From assembly GCA_913061125.1 (NCBI GenBank), contig CAJXUB010000003.1:1-64000 (forward strand): a DNA stretch of 64,000 nucleotides, in the 5' to 3' direction. Origin of the DNA: an uncultured Flavobacteriaceae bacterium (lineage in GTDB: Bacteria; Bacteroidota; Bacteroidia; Flavobacteriales; Flavobacteriaceae). Positions 19,871 to 29,842 of this stretch are shown here, one piece after another. Position 1 is the first letter of the stretch, and each line of letters opens with the position of its first letter. The translations under genes were made by a program, and so were the position numbers. The notes below the pieces were generated by a model. The model saw only the letters and a program-made list of their open reading frames with translations. It searched no databases and was not told the DNA's origin.

Positions 19871-20033
19871 TCTGGGCGATACATCAAGCTATACCTAAAA
19901 AATAGATAACAAAGGAATTTCCTGCGTTGAACAATTAAAAATAAACTGTGTTTTTGTTGCAAGACAAAAACAATAGAACAACCAACTAACCGCTTTTTTT
20001 AAGCAATTAAAAAGGAGCAAAAATTGTAATACT

Positions 20034-22508
20034 ATGTATGTAATCAAAAGAGACGGCCGAAAAGAAGAAATCATGTTCGATAAAATCACGGCCCGTGTAA
20101 GGAAACTTTGCTACGGTCTAAACCCACTTGTAGACCCTCTGAAAGTCGCGATGCGAGTAATCGATGGCCTCTACGATGGAGTGACCACCAGCGAACTTGA
20201 CAACTTGGCCTCTGAGGTGGCTGCAACCATGACAACAGCACATCCTGATTATGCTAAATTGGCCGCACGTATTTCTGTCTCAAATTTACATAAGAGTACC
20301 AAAAAGACCTTCAGCGAGGTCATGCACGACCTGTACACCTATGTTAACCCGCGCACAGGAAAGGATGCCCCCCTACTTTCGGATGAGGTTTATAAGGTCA
20401 TCATGGACAATAAGGACAGACTGGATTCCACCATCATTTATAACAGAGATTTTGGGTACGACTATTTTGGATTCAAAACACTGGAGCGTTCTTATTTGCT
20501 GAAATTAAATGGGAAAATTGCGGAGCGGCCCCAACACATGCTAATGCGAGTTTCTATTGGAATACATCCCGATGATTTGGATGCTGCCATAGAAACTTAC
20601 AACCTGATGTCAAAAAAATATTTCACACACGCCACACCGACGTTGTTCAACTCAGGCACACCCAAACCGCAAATGTCATCCTGCTTTCTGCTGACCATGA
20701 AAGAAGACAGTATTGATGGGATTTATGACACCCTAAAACAAACGGCCAAAATATCTCAATCGGCTGGAGGAATTGGTTTAGCGATGCACAACATACGTGC
20801 CACGGGCAGCTACATCGCAGGAACGAACGGAACCAGTAATGGGATAGTCCCAATGCTTCGAGTGTACAACGACACAGCCCGCTATGTAGATCAAGGCGGT
20901 GGAAAACGAAAAGGAAGTTTTGCCATTTATTTAGAACCATGGCATGCCGATATTTTTGATTTTTTAGATTTGAAAAAAAACCATGGTAAAGAAGAAATGC
21001 GGGCACGCGACTTGTTTTACGCCATGTGGATTCCCGATTTATTTATGAAGCGGGTTCAAGAAGATGGGCAATGGACTTTAATGTGCCCTAACGAGTGTCC
21101 AGGTCTTCCAGACACACACAGTGACGAGTTTGAAAAGCTGTACATCAAATATGAGCAAGAAGGTAAAGGGAGAAAAACAATTAAAGCTAGAGAACTTTGG
21201 GAAAAAATTACCGAATCGCAAATCGAAACGGGAACGCCGTACATGTTGTACAAAGATGCGGCTAACCGTAAATCGAACCAGCAGAACCTAGGAACTATTA
21301 GATCCTCAAATCTTTGTACAGAAATCATCGAATACACATCTCCTGACGAAGTGGCGGTTTGCAACCTAGCTTCCATCGCGCTTCCAATGTTTGTTAAAGA
21401 TGGTGCGTTTGACCACCAAGAATTGTTTAAAATTACAAAACGTGTAACCAAAAATTTGAATAAGGTTATTGACAGAAACTATTATCCTGTGATTGAAGCC
21501 CAAAATTCAAATTTCAGACACCGTCCTATTGGACTCGGAGTTCAAGGATTGGCCGATACTTTTATCAAGCTCAGACTTCCATTCACGTGTGATGAGGCCA
21601 AACAATTAAATCAAGATATTTTCGAAACCATTTATTTTGCAGCCGTTACAGCTTCCATGGAAGAAGCCAAAGCCGACGGTGCTTATGAGACCTACAAGGG
21701 GTCTCCAATCAGCGAAGGTAAATTTCAGTACAACCTGTGGGGCCTCAAAGATGAGGAGCTCAGCGGAATGTGGGACTGGGGGAAACTTCGAAAGCAGGTT
21801 CTTAAACACGGTGTACGAAATTCCTTATTGGTTGCTCCGATGCCAACAGCAAGCACTTCTCAAATTTTAGGAAATAACGAATGTTTTGAGCCGTACACCT
21901 CCAACATTTACACACGCCGAGTTCTATCAGGGGAGTTTATTGTAGTGAACAAGCACCTTTTAGAGGATCTTGTTCAGTTGGGCTTGTGGAACGAAGGTTT
22001 GAAGCAAGAAATAATGAGAGCCAACGGATCAATTCAACATATTGATCGAATCCCTAAAGACATTAAAGAGTTGTACAAAACCGTATGGGAACTTAGTATG
22101 AAAGACATCATTGACATGTCCAGACATCGCGGGTATTTTATTGACCAATCACAATCCTTGAACCTGTTCATGGAAGGTGCCACCATGGCCAAATTGACAT
22201 CGATGCACTTTTATGCTTGGAAAAGTGGTTTAAAAACGGGGATGTATTATCTTAGAACCAAAAGCGCGGTGGATGCCATTAAGTTCACCCTGGATAACAC
22301 AAAAAAAGCGGAACCACAAGCCGAGGCAGTACAAGACCAAGTGGTCCTTGAAAAACAAAAACAAAAGGCCGCAAAAACGGCCGAGAAGTTTTCACAACAA
22401 ACTGTTGTTGATACTGATGTGGAGCCCATGTCAGCAGAAGAAATGAAGGCTCTGATTCAGCAAGCCAAAGCTTCTGAAGGAGACGACTGTCTCATGTGTG
22501 GGTCGTAA
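20034..22508 (+). CDS. nrdA: Class I ribonucleotide reductase alpha subunit with N-terminal ATP-cone
   Basis: '[18 protein letters not shown]' ATP-cone, '[33 protein letters not shown]', C-terminal CLMCGS. Confidence 0.95.
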   Translation: MYVIKRDGRKEEIMFDKITARVRKLCYGLNPLVDPLKVAMRVIDGLYDGVTTSELDNLASEVAATMTTAHPDYAKLAARISVSNLHKSTKKTFSEVMHDLYTYVNPRTGKDAPLLSDEVYKVIMDNKDRLDSTIIYNRDFGYDYFGFKTLERSYLLKLNGKIAERPQHMLMRVSIGIHPDDLDAAIETYNLMSKKYFTHATPTLFNSGTPKPQMSSCFLLTMKEDSIDGIYDTLKQTAKISQSAGGIGLAMHNIRATGSYIAGTNGTSNGIVPMLRVYNDTARYVDQGGGKRKGSFAIYLEPWHADIFDFLDLKKNHGKEEMRARDLFYAMWIPDLFMKRVQEDGQWTLMCPNECPGLPDTHSDEFEKLYIKYEQEGKGRKTIKARELWEKITESQIETGTPYMLYKDAANRKSNQQNLGTIRSSNLCTEIIEYTSPDEVAVCNLASIALPMFVKDGAFDHQELFKITKRVTKNLNKVIDRNYYPVIEAQNSNFRHRPIGLGVQGLADTFIKLRLPFTCDEAKQLNQDIFETIYFAAVTASMEEAKADGAYETYKGSPISEGKFQYNLWGLKDEELSGMWDWGKLRKQVLKHGVRNSLLVAPMPTASTSQILGNNECFEPYTSNIYTRRVLSGEFIVVNKHLLEDLVQLGLWNEGLKQEIMRANGSIQHIDRIPKDIKELYKTVWELSMKDIIDMSRHRGYFIDQSQSLNLFMEGATMAKLTSMHFYAWKSGLKTGMYYLRTKSAVDAIKFTLDNTKKAEPQAEAVQDQVVLEKQKQKAAKTAEKFSQQTVVDTDVEPMSAEEMKALIQQAKASEGDDCLMCGS

Positions 22509-22530
22509 AGCTAAAAAAACGATAGATTTC

Positions 22531-22566
22531 AAAAAAAATCCGCTGTATCAAGCGGATTTTTTTGGT
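22531..22566 (+). terminator. Intrinsic terminator after nrdA
   Basis: aaaaaaaatccgct-gtatca-agcggatttttttgg. Confidence 0.8.
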
Positions 22567-22582
22567 TTTTTGGTCTAACGAT

Positions 22583-24853
22583 CTATTGAAGTGAGTTGTT
22601 GTACGATGAGCTATATTCATTTAAAAGATTTGAAGTAGCCACTAACAAATCTTTACTTTCAAGAAGTAAGCTGAAGTAAAGTGTGGTGTTTTTTGGGCTG
22701 GACTCTTCTTTTCTTGTTCGTTCGACTTGAATATTCAAATTAGCATCAATAGCGTCTAAAATTTCGGATTTTTGATTGGCAATGACATTCAGTGAATCAT
22801 AAGATTTTGATTCAAATGAATTTTGAACTTCCCTAAATAACAATTCAATGGAACTGCTAAGATCACTTAGTTCCTTAATTTGACTGAACTTCAGTTTTTT
22901 GTGGTTGTTGTTTACATGTTTATAACTCAAGTTGGTGATGTAATCCAAGGACTGGATCATGTCTTGCAAAAATCCTAAAATTTTAATGTAAAAATTACTG
23001 GCACTCACACTCGATTCGTCCAGACTTTTTATAAAATAAAAAATATCATCTCTCAAAGTTTCAATCTCATCCGATAATTTTACCACTTGTTTTTTATTTT
23101 TTTTCAACGCAGCTAAATCTTGTTGGGCTAAAGAAAAAATGGTAGAGTTGTAAACTTTACCCCCGCGTTTAAATACTATAGCAATAGTGTCTGCACTCTC
23201 TCTAATAACGCCTTGAATGGATCGGCTTTCGGATTTTGTATTGGAGTTGGTGGTTATGGTTTCGCGCTGTGTTCTTTTGTATCGGATAGAGCTGTTAATC
23301 AATAGTCCAAAGGCGGTAAAGATGAGGATCGGAAACATAACTTGGACATTAAGCCTCATCAAATAGGCAACAAGACCTGCTGCGCTAAACGCAATGATGG
23401 CCGTGAAAAACCAACCTGCTATGACATTAAGTACACCCGCCACTCGATAAACGGCACTATCTGCACCCCATGCTCTGTCTGCCAGCGATGTCCCCATTGC
23501 CACCATAAAGGTGACATAGGTTGTGGATAAAGGCAATTTCATGGAGGTAGCAATGGAAATTAAAACACTGGCCACCATAAGGTTAACTGCTGCTCGGACC
23601 ATATCAAAAGCGGGGCGGTTTTGTTTCGAAACAGCATTTAAATCATTGATGGGTCTAAATTGGGCATCAATAGCATCTCGAACGGATTTTGGGATGATGT
23701 AGCCGATTGTTTTTGAAGACACGACAGCAGCCCTAACGATACCTCTTGACATGGCGTTAGGTTGAAAACGTTCTTTAGTATCTTGTTGGCTGGATAAATC
23801 TATGGAGGTTTGTACTACTTTTTTTGATTTTGATGAAAACCATAAAGTTAGAACCATAACAAGCCCAGCTCCTAATAACAACCAATTGTTAGTGGGAACT
23901 TTGGACGCTAAAACATCCATCGGGAATTGCGTAGCAGGCAGCCCCGAAACGGACCATTCTAAAAATGAATTATAAGCTGCTACGGGCACCCCGATAAAGT
24001 TCACCAAATCATTTCCTGCAAATGCTAATGCCAAAGCGAATGTCCCGATAATAATGATAAGTCGATATATATTCGTTTTAAAAAGGGAAATCAAAACAAG
24101 AGATAACAAAGACCAAAATACGGAACTTAAAGCTACAATTTCAAATACCTTTGTTTCCAAGAATTCTTTCATGGTTATTCCGCCAAGACTATCAAAAGAC
24201 ATGTTGGCATAGGAGGTTCCTTTTAGCCCTTTCATGAATATAAAGTAGGTGATGGCGGTGAGGGCCAAACCTCCAAAAATTGCTCCAACCCACGGTGCTT
24301 TGGTTTCAAATTGGAAAGAAATCAGGACTCTAGAAACCCATTGAACTAGGGCTCCAATGGTGAATGCCACAGCAACGGAAAGGACGATTCCAAATATAAT
24401 TTGGGATGCTTTGGAGGTGTTGATGTAATCGATAAGTTCGTTAATCCCGCCTCCGTTGGAGTATATTTTAACCAAAGCGATGGCTACAGCGGCACCCAGC
24501 AGCTCAAAAACAATGGACACAGTCGTTGAAGTTGGCATTCCTAAGCTATTGAAAAGATCCAGCAGAAGGATATCCGTAATCATAACCGCCATGAAGATGA
24601 TCATGATTTCGTCAAACATAAATTCACTAGGATTAAAAATCCCTTTTCTTGCAACCTCCATCATCCCGCTAGAGAATACTGCCCCAACGGCTACGCCGAT
24701 ACTGGCGACAATCATGATGGTTTTAAATGAGATGGCTTTAGAACCTATGGCAGAATTTAAAAAATTCACAGCGTCGTTACTGACTCCAACAATCAAATCC
24801 GCTACCGCCAAAAGGGCTAAGGCGATTAACATATACAGATACAGGTTCTCCAT
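22583..24853 (-). CDS. PiT-family inorganic phosphate transporter with long C-terminal cytoplasmic (PhoU-like) extension
   Basis: 'VGVSNDAVNFLNSAIGSKAISF', 'FAGNDLVNFIGVPVAAYNS'; helical C-terminal region. Start set at MENLYLYM (24853). Confidence 0.9.
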   Translation of the reverse strand: MENLYLYMLIALALLAVADLIVGVSNDAVNFLNSAIGSKAISFKTIMIVASIGVAVGAVFSSGMMEVARKGIFNPSEFMFDEIMIIFMAVMITDILLLDLFNSLGMPTSTTVSIVFELLGAAVAIALVKIYSNGGGINELIDYINTSKASQIIFGIVLSVAVAFTIGALVQWVSRVLISFQFETKAPWVGAIFGGLALTAITYFIFMKGLKGTSYANMSFDSLGGITMKEFLETKVFEIVALSSVFWSLLSLVLISLFKTNIYRLIIIIGTFALALAFAGNDLVNFIGVPVAAYNSFLEWSVSGLPATQFPMDVLASKVPTNNWLLLGAGLVMVLTLWFSSKSKKVVQTSIDLSSQQDTKERFQPNAMSRGIVRAAVVSSKTIGYIIPKSVRDAIDAQFRPINDLNAVSKQNRPAFDMVRAAVNLMVASVLISIATSMKLPLSTTYVTFMVAMGTSLADRAWGADSAVYRVAGVLNVIAGWFFTAIIAFSAAGLVAYLMRLNVQVMFPILIFTAFGLLINSSIRYKRTQRETITTNSNTKSESRSIQGVIRESADTIAIVFKRGGKVYNSTIFSLAQQDLAALKKNKKQVVKLSDEIETLRDDIFYFIKSLDESSVSASNFYIKILGFLQDMIQSLDYITNLSYKHVNNNHKKLKFSQIKELSDLSSSIELLFREVQNSFESKSYDSLNVIANQKSEILDAIDANLNIQVERTRKEESSPKNTTLYFSLLLESKDLLVATSNLLNEYSSSYNNSLQ

Positions 24854-24905
24854 TGAATGAGTTACTTTAAAGCTCAACAAATATCATTCTTTAATACCAC
24901 TCCAT

Positions 24906-24922
24906 TGTTAAGTTAATGTTAT
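24906..24922 (+). promoter_or_regulatory. Pho-box-like direct repeat, copy 1 (TGTTAAGTTAATGTTAT)
   Basis: TGTTA-N6-TGTTA, 11-bp periodicity, 53 bp upstream of the PiT start. Confidence 0.5.
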
Positions 24923-25035
24923 CTATAAAGTCATTTTAGAAACAATTTTATAAGATTACCCTGTAGATTCGATTAATTTCATAAAACACCACGAAATAGT
25001 TTAAACTACTGATAATCAGCGTTTTAAATTTTTAA

Positions 25036-25053
25036 TGTTAATTTAATGTAAAC
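25036..25053 (+). promoter_or_regulatory. Pho-box-like direct repeat, copy 2 (TGTTAATTTAATGTAAAC)
   Basis: TTAATGT-TAAT-TTAATGT (from 25033), immediately upstream of TTG-N20-TACATTTG. Confidence 0.55.
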
Positions 25054-25059
25054 AAATAG

Positions 25060-25090
25060 TTGATTTATTGTAAATATTTCTATACATTTG
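25060..25090 (+). promoter_or_regulatory. Promoter of MORN-like gene (TTG-N20-TACATTTG)
   Basis: TTG 25060-25062, TACATTTG 25083-25090; 30 bp before the ATG. Confidence 0.6.
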
Positions 25091-25119
25091 ACGAGTAACA
25101 ACCCCTAAACACAATAATT

Positions 25120-25479
25120 ATGAGAAAATATATTTTGATTTTATTCGCCTCAATCGGTATAATGACCTTTGCTCAAGAGGTTAAAAACCCCGTATTGGAA
25201 GTTAAGGGTGATGTAATTTTAGCGACCTATTTCCACGACAATGGTGCAGTCCATCAGCACGGCTCTTTCACTAAAGACGGAGTTTTACAAGGTCTTTGGA
25301 CGAGTTATGATTTTCAAGGGAATAAATTGTCTCAGGGGTTTTATTCCAACGGCTTCAAAACAGGCCAGTGGTTATTTTGGACCAAAGATGCTCTCAAGGA
25401 AGTTAATTTTTCAGATTCAAAGATTATCAATATCAGCGAGTGGCGAAAAACATCCGATGTTGCACTAAACATCCGATAA
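25120..25479 (+). CDS. Small secreted MORN-repeat-like (YwqK-type) protein
   Basis: Signal peptide MRKYILILFASIGIMTFAQ; 'NGAVHQHGSFTKDGVLQGLWTSYDFQGNKLSQGFYSNGFKTGQWLFW'. Confidence 0.7.
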   Translation: MRKYILILFASIGIMTFAQEVKNPVLEVKGDVILATYFHDNGAVHQHGSFTKDGVLQGLWTSYDFQGNKLSQGFYSNGFKTGQWLFWTKDALKEVNFSDSKIINISEWRKTSDVALNIR

Positions 25480-25512
25480 AAAAAAGCTCCCATGATTGGG
25501 AGCTTTTTTTAT
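25479..25512. terminator. Bidirectional intrinsic terminator
   Basis: aaaaaaagctccc-atgatt-gggagcttttttt. Confidence 0.8.
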
Positions 25513-25532
25513 TTAAACTTTCTCAAACAATT

Positions 25533-28364
25533 TTAGAACGAATAACTGTAACCGATTGAAAATTCGGTTCCGGGGCTAAACTGAGTAAAAATTTGATCCG
25601 TTGCATTATAGGATTCATAAACGCTTTTGCGTTTGCTGTCCAAAATATTCGATACCTTAATGTCAATACTTGATTTTTTCTCTGCTCCAAACTTTTTATT
25701 AAATGTAAAATTTAGACTGTTGAATGGTACTGTATAAACATCCGGTACAATTCCTGTCCCTACCACTTCTAGTGTTTTTCCTTGAACATTGAAAAATAAA
25801 CCTGTTTGAAGTCCTAGGTCATTATTTACATAATTCAATCCAGCATTAATAAGGTAAGGGGACTGGCCTTGCAGGTCTCGTTTATTATCAATGGATTCTC
25901 CATCTCTTGCGGCATTGACCCTTCTGTTGTATTCGTCTTCAAACATGGTTAAACTGGATTCAATGTAAGATGCGTTCACATTAAATTTTAAGTTTTCCAA
26001 ACTGTTCGCAATAAAGCCCAAAGATTTTCTGAACTCAAACTCAAATCCTAAAACAGAGGCATCCCCAAGGTTTCGAGGTGTAAGTTGGTCTGGTGCCGAT
26101 TCGTAAAACGTTAGCTCAATGGGGTCATTAAAGTCCTTAAAAAAGGCACTCAATGCAATCATTTCGCTGTTTTCGCCAAAAAATTCGGCACGTACATCGA
26201 AGTTATTAATGTAGGATGGTTCCAAATCAATATTACCAATAAAAAGTCGGTTTGTGATGGGGTCAAAGATCTGACTTTTAGAGGCCTCCTTAAAGGACGG
26301 ACGGGCTGTTGTTCGGGAGTATGATACCCTTAAATTGGTATTGTCGTTGAGACTGTAAATTAGGTTTGCTGAGGGGAAAAAATCGAATTTATCTATAATC
26401 TTTTCATTAGAAAAAACCTCGGTACCGGCCTGATTTTGACCCGAATAAATGGAACTAAACAACTCTGTTCGTAGGCCGACCACCGCTTTTAGTTGTTCTG
26501 TAACTCCAAATTCATTAGAAACATAAGCTGCACTGATGTGTTGAGTGGCCTCAAAGGCATTGGATTTTTCAAACAAATCTCCAAAAACCAAATGTGTTCC
26601 TGTATCGGTTTCTGGGGTCCAAATATTCTCTTGAGACAATAAATTGTCTGCATTACCGCCAGCAACTTCCAGCGAACCATTTTTTGTGAAGGTGTAATCG
26701 TCAATAAAAAAGTCTCGTTGTTTTGTGGTTTGGCTAAGCCCAAATTTTAGTTTTGCAGGGCGTTCCATAAAAGTATATTTTCTTTTGACATCTATTTTTC
26801 CCACAAGGTTTATTTCTTCTAAATTTCTCCATATTCTGATGGGGTAGCTGGCCGCACTTGGGCTTATAAAATACGTTCCTTGGTCACTTCGTTGTAGAGG
26901 CGTAATTCTGTGATCCTTGTCATAAACTCTGGACAAGGAGGGCGATAATTTCCAATCAACTTTCCAGTCCCCATCTTTAAACGAATGTTGTCCTCCAAGC
27001 AAAAGGTTTGTAATTGACCTTTCGGTGTACAATAAAGCGTCTTTTTTTATGGGTTCGAATCCACTACCGCCACCGGCTTGCGCAATTTCTTGATCAAAAA
27101 CACCTGCACTGCTTTCTCCATTTTGAATGTGCAAAACATTAAATTTATATTTTGCATTATCTCTTTTGTAAACAATACCAGCTAATGTGCTCAGTAAAAT
27201 ACTGTTTTCACCAACGACACCGTTTGAACGTCTGGTGCCTAGAAGTTGGTTAATGGACGAATCATTTTCGTCTTTGATGTAGGTTCCATCGACTCGGTCG
27301 TCATAAAATTGAGTCTTATTTTTGTAAGACAAAGAGAACTGATAACCGAGCTTGTCGTCTCCAATGTCGTATTGATTCCCAGCAGTAAATCCAAAATCAA
27401 AATTTGCTCCGCTGTTGGTTTGTTTGGCTGTGAGTTCTTTATTAAAAGCACCAGTCATTTCTGTCAATACAGAAGAGTTATCGAAAGTACCTGGAATGGG
27501 TTGGTTTCTGTCGACAGGCAAATTTCTCATCCCATTGTCAAAGCCCAAGAAATCGGTTTTACTTCCTGTATAAGATAAATAGTTATTTTTAAAATGCATA
27601 TTGGGGTTATAGCCTGTTCCTATAGAAATGGAATAGTTGGCCTTAGTAGGAAAATCCTTGGTAACGACATCTATAACTCCGCCTGTAAAATCGGCTGGAT
27701 ATTCTGCGGCTGCAGATTTAATCACAATAATATTATCAAGAATATTGGTTGGAAAAATATCCATTTGTACCGTATTTCGGTCTGGATCTAATCCAGGGAT
27801 GTCAACCCCGTTTAAAATGGATTTTGTGTAGCGGTCTCCAAGCCCTCTAACATAAACATATTTTCCACCTTGTATCGATACGCCTGGTACATTTTTCACA
27901 GCACTTGCAATATTACTGGCACCGCTACTTTTAATGCTCTGGGCCGATAGTCCGTCCAATAGTGTTATGGATTTCTTTTGCAAATCCAATACGGCAGATT
28001 CCGTATTTTTTCTAACAGTTGTCGTTATAATGACGTTATCTAGGGAATTTGTATTCAGTGTAACATCTACAAGCACATCGGCATTAGCAGTAACATTGAC
28101 ATTCGAAATTTCTACAGTTTGGTAGCCGATGTAAGAAAACACAACGGTATAAGTACCAGGATCGATATCAATAGTATATTTTCCATCAAAATCTGAAGTG
28201 GTTCCTTTGGTCGTATTTTTAATAAGCACATTGGCAAACGCCATAGGTTCATTAAATTCACCGTCCATAATGGTTCCAGTGATGGCTCCTGTTTGGGCAT
28301 TGGCACTTGAAACTGTAAAAGCAGTTATAAAACATGCAACAAGCCATTTAAAGTAATAGTTCAT
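25533..28364 (-). CDS. TonB-dependent receptor with carboxypeptidase-like regulatory N-domain
   Basis: 'GAITGTIMDGEFNEPMAFANVLIKNTTKGTTSDFDGKYTID', plug 'VPGVSIQGGKYVYVRGLGDRYTKSILNGVDIPG', C-terminal aromatic beta-strand. Confidence 0.92.
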   Translation of the reverse strand: MNYYFKWLVACFITAFTVSSANAQTGAITGTIMDGEFNEPMAFANVLIKNTTKGTTSDFDGKYTIDIDPGTYTVVFSYIGYQTVEISNVNVTANADVLVDVTLNTNSLDNVIITTTVRKNTESAVLDLQKKSITLLDGLSAQSIKSSGASNIASAVKNVPGVSIQGGKYVYVRGLGDRYTKSILNGVDIPGLDPDRNTVQMDIFPTNILDNIIVIKSAAAEYPADFTGGVIDVVTKDFPTKANYSISIGTGYNPNMHFKNNYLSYTGSKTDFLGFDNGMRNLPVDRNQPIPGTFDNSSVLTEMTGAFNKELTAKQTNSGANFDFGFTAGNQYDIGDDKLGYQFSLSYKNKTQFYDDRVDGTYIKDENDSSINQLLGTRRSNGVVGENSILLSTLAGIVYKRDNAKYKFNVLHIQNGESSAGVFDQEIAQAGGGSGFEPIKKDALLYTERSITNLLLGGQHSFKDGDWKVDWKLSPSLSRVYDKDHRITPLQRSDQGTYFISPSAASYPIRIWRNLEEINLVGKIDVKRKYTFMERPAKLKFGLSQTTKQRDFFIDDYTFTKNGSLEVAGGNADNLLSQENIWTPETDTGTHLVFGDLFEKSNAFEATQHISAAYVSNEFGVTEQLKAVVGLRTELFSSIYSGQNQAGTEVFSNEKIIDKFDFFPSANLIYSLNDNTNLRVSYSRTTARPSFKEASKSQIFDPITNRLFIGNIDLEPSYINNFDVRAEFFGENSEMIALSAFFKDFNDPIELTFYESAPDQLTPRNLGDASVLGFEFEFRKSLGFIANSLENLKFNVNASYIESSLTMFEDEYNRRVNAARDGESIDNKRDLQGQSPYLINAGLNYVNNDLGLQTGLFFNVQGKTLEVVGTGIVPDVYTVPFNSLNFTFNKKFGAEKKSSIDIKVSNILDSKRKSVYESYNATDQIFTQFSPGTEFSIGYSYSF

Positions 28365-28379
28365 AAAAGTATATTTAAA

Positions 28380-28411
28380 AAAACAATCGTTCGCAAAAAT
28401 ATGCGAACGAT
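28380..28411 (-). terminator. Terminator-like hairpin between lipoprotein and TonB receptor genes
   Basis: Minus strand ATCGTTCGCA-TATTTT-TGCGAACGAT then TGTTTTTTT, ending about 15 nt before the receptor ATG. Confidence 0.6.
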
Positions 28412-28437
28412 CGTTTAAAAACTAATTCAATTTGAAA

Positions 28438-29676
28438 TTAAAATCCTAAACCGGCTTTAGCATTGGAGTAAGTCCAGCCAAATGCACTTGTGTCTGCACC
28501 TACAGATCCTTGAGCCGTTACAGCAGTTGCAGTACTACCAAATCCTGTAACGCTGACAGTCTCAGCTTTATTTACAAAAATTGATGCTGGGTCAGTAACA
28601 CCTGCAGGCAGTACAATTTCCCAAGCTCCAAAAGTTAGTGTTCCAGCGTTGTAGCTTGCAGCTACAGCATCGTTGTCTAATTCAACATCTTTTCCAGCAG
28701 GAAATCCACTAGCAAAAATATTGTTTGTTGCTCCTGTTGCAGCTTTTCTGTAATCGGCATATTCGCCATTTGAAGTCACAGCGTTACCGAATATTGAAGC
28801 GTTTTGAAGGGTGAATGAACCGGCTGCTGTTCCTTCTGGACCATCAACTTCGAAGGCGTGATCAGAGGCATCTCCTAACACTACAACAACATTGTCAATT
28901 GTTCCAGAGTAAGCTTGGTCGATATCTACAGCGTCATCACCTTGAGCCCAAACGAAAAGGTTGGAAGCATCAACAGTTCCGCCAAAAAACTCGACACCAT
29001 CATCTACGTTGGCTACAACTTCAATATTGTCAACTTCAGTTCCTGTACCCACACCACCCAGTGTAAGACCGTTAATTTCGTTTCCTTCTCCGATAAGAGC
29101 ACCACCATGACGGATTGAAATGTATTTCAATTTTCCAGAATTATCTGCTGGATCATTACCACCGTAAAGCCCCCAAGTGTCTTCAGCAGGGATACCCTCA
29201 ATTTGAAGTGCATCTACATCACCTGAAAAAGAACAAGGTGCTTTACCTAAAACGATAAGACCGCCCCAAAGACCTCTATCGTTCTGGTCTAAGTTAGTTC
29301 CCATTGTCTGTCCAACAGTAATGTTGTCTGAAGCAGAAGTCATAATAATGGGTTGAGAAGCAGTTCCCTCTGCCATAATTTTACCGCCACGGGCAACTAC
29401 TAAGGCTGATGCTAAAGACCCAGAGCCAGAACTCCCCTTAATAATTGTACCGGGCTGAATAGTTAGTGTGGCACCATCTTGAATAACAACTTTTTGATTA
29501 AGTTGATAGATATTGTCACTTGTCCAAGTTGTGTTAGAGGTAATAGCACCAGTTACTGACACAACAGTTGGCTCAGTTGGATTAGTTCCACCGTTATTGT
29601 TGTTGTCGTCATCAGAAGAACAACTGAATAAAGCTACTGCGGTAAAGACAGATAAAGCTAAAATTGATTTTTTCAT
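28438..29676 (-). CDS. Surface-type lipoprotein, repetitive beta-structure, paired with TonB receptor
   Basis: MKKSILALSVFTAVALFSCSSDDDNNNN (lipobox plus acidic signal); start at 29676 rather than 29733. Confidence 0.75.
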   Translation of the reverse strand: MKKSILALSVFTAVALFSCSSDDDNNNNGGTNPTEPTVVSVTGAITSNTTWTSDNIYQLNQKVVIQDGATLTIQPGTIIKGSSGSGSLASALVVARGGKIMAEGTASQPIIMTSASDNITVGQTMGTNLDQNDRGLWGGLIVLGKAPCSFSGDVDALQIEGIPAEDTWGLYGGNDPADNSGKLKYISIRHGGALIGEGNEINGLTLGGVGTGTEVDNIEVVANVDDGVEFFGGTVDASNLFVWAQGDDAVDIDQAYSGTIDNVVVVLGDASDHAFEVDGPEGTAAGSFTLQNASIFGNAVTSNGEYADYRKAATGATNNIFASGFPAGKDVELDNDAVAASYNAGTLTFGAWEIVLPAGVTDPASIFVNKAETVSVTGFGSTATAVTAQGSVGADTSAFGWTYSNAKAGLGF

Positions 29677-29805
29677 TATAATATTATTTAAGTTTGTTAA
29701 ATTACACTGCAAAGAAAGCCCAAACCCCAACAATTTTAGTTAATTATAATTTACAATACCATTATGTATTTGTTACCTAAAAACCCCTAAACCCAATAAA
29801 ACGAA

Positions 29806-29819
29806 ACATTAAATTAACA
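29806..29819 (-). promoter_or_regulatory. Pho-box-like direct repeat, copy 3 (minus strand TGTTAATTTAATGT)
   Basis: Exact 14-mer shared with copy 2, reverse orientation, between the lipoprotein gene and dgt. Confidence 0.45.
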
Positions 29820-29842
29820 TTGAAAATACCTATCTTGCGGTC

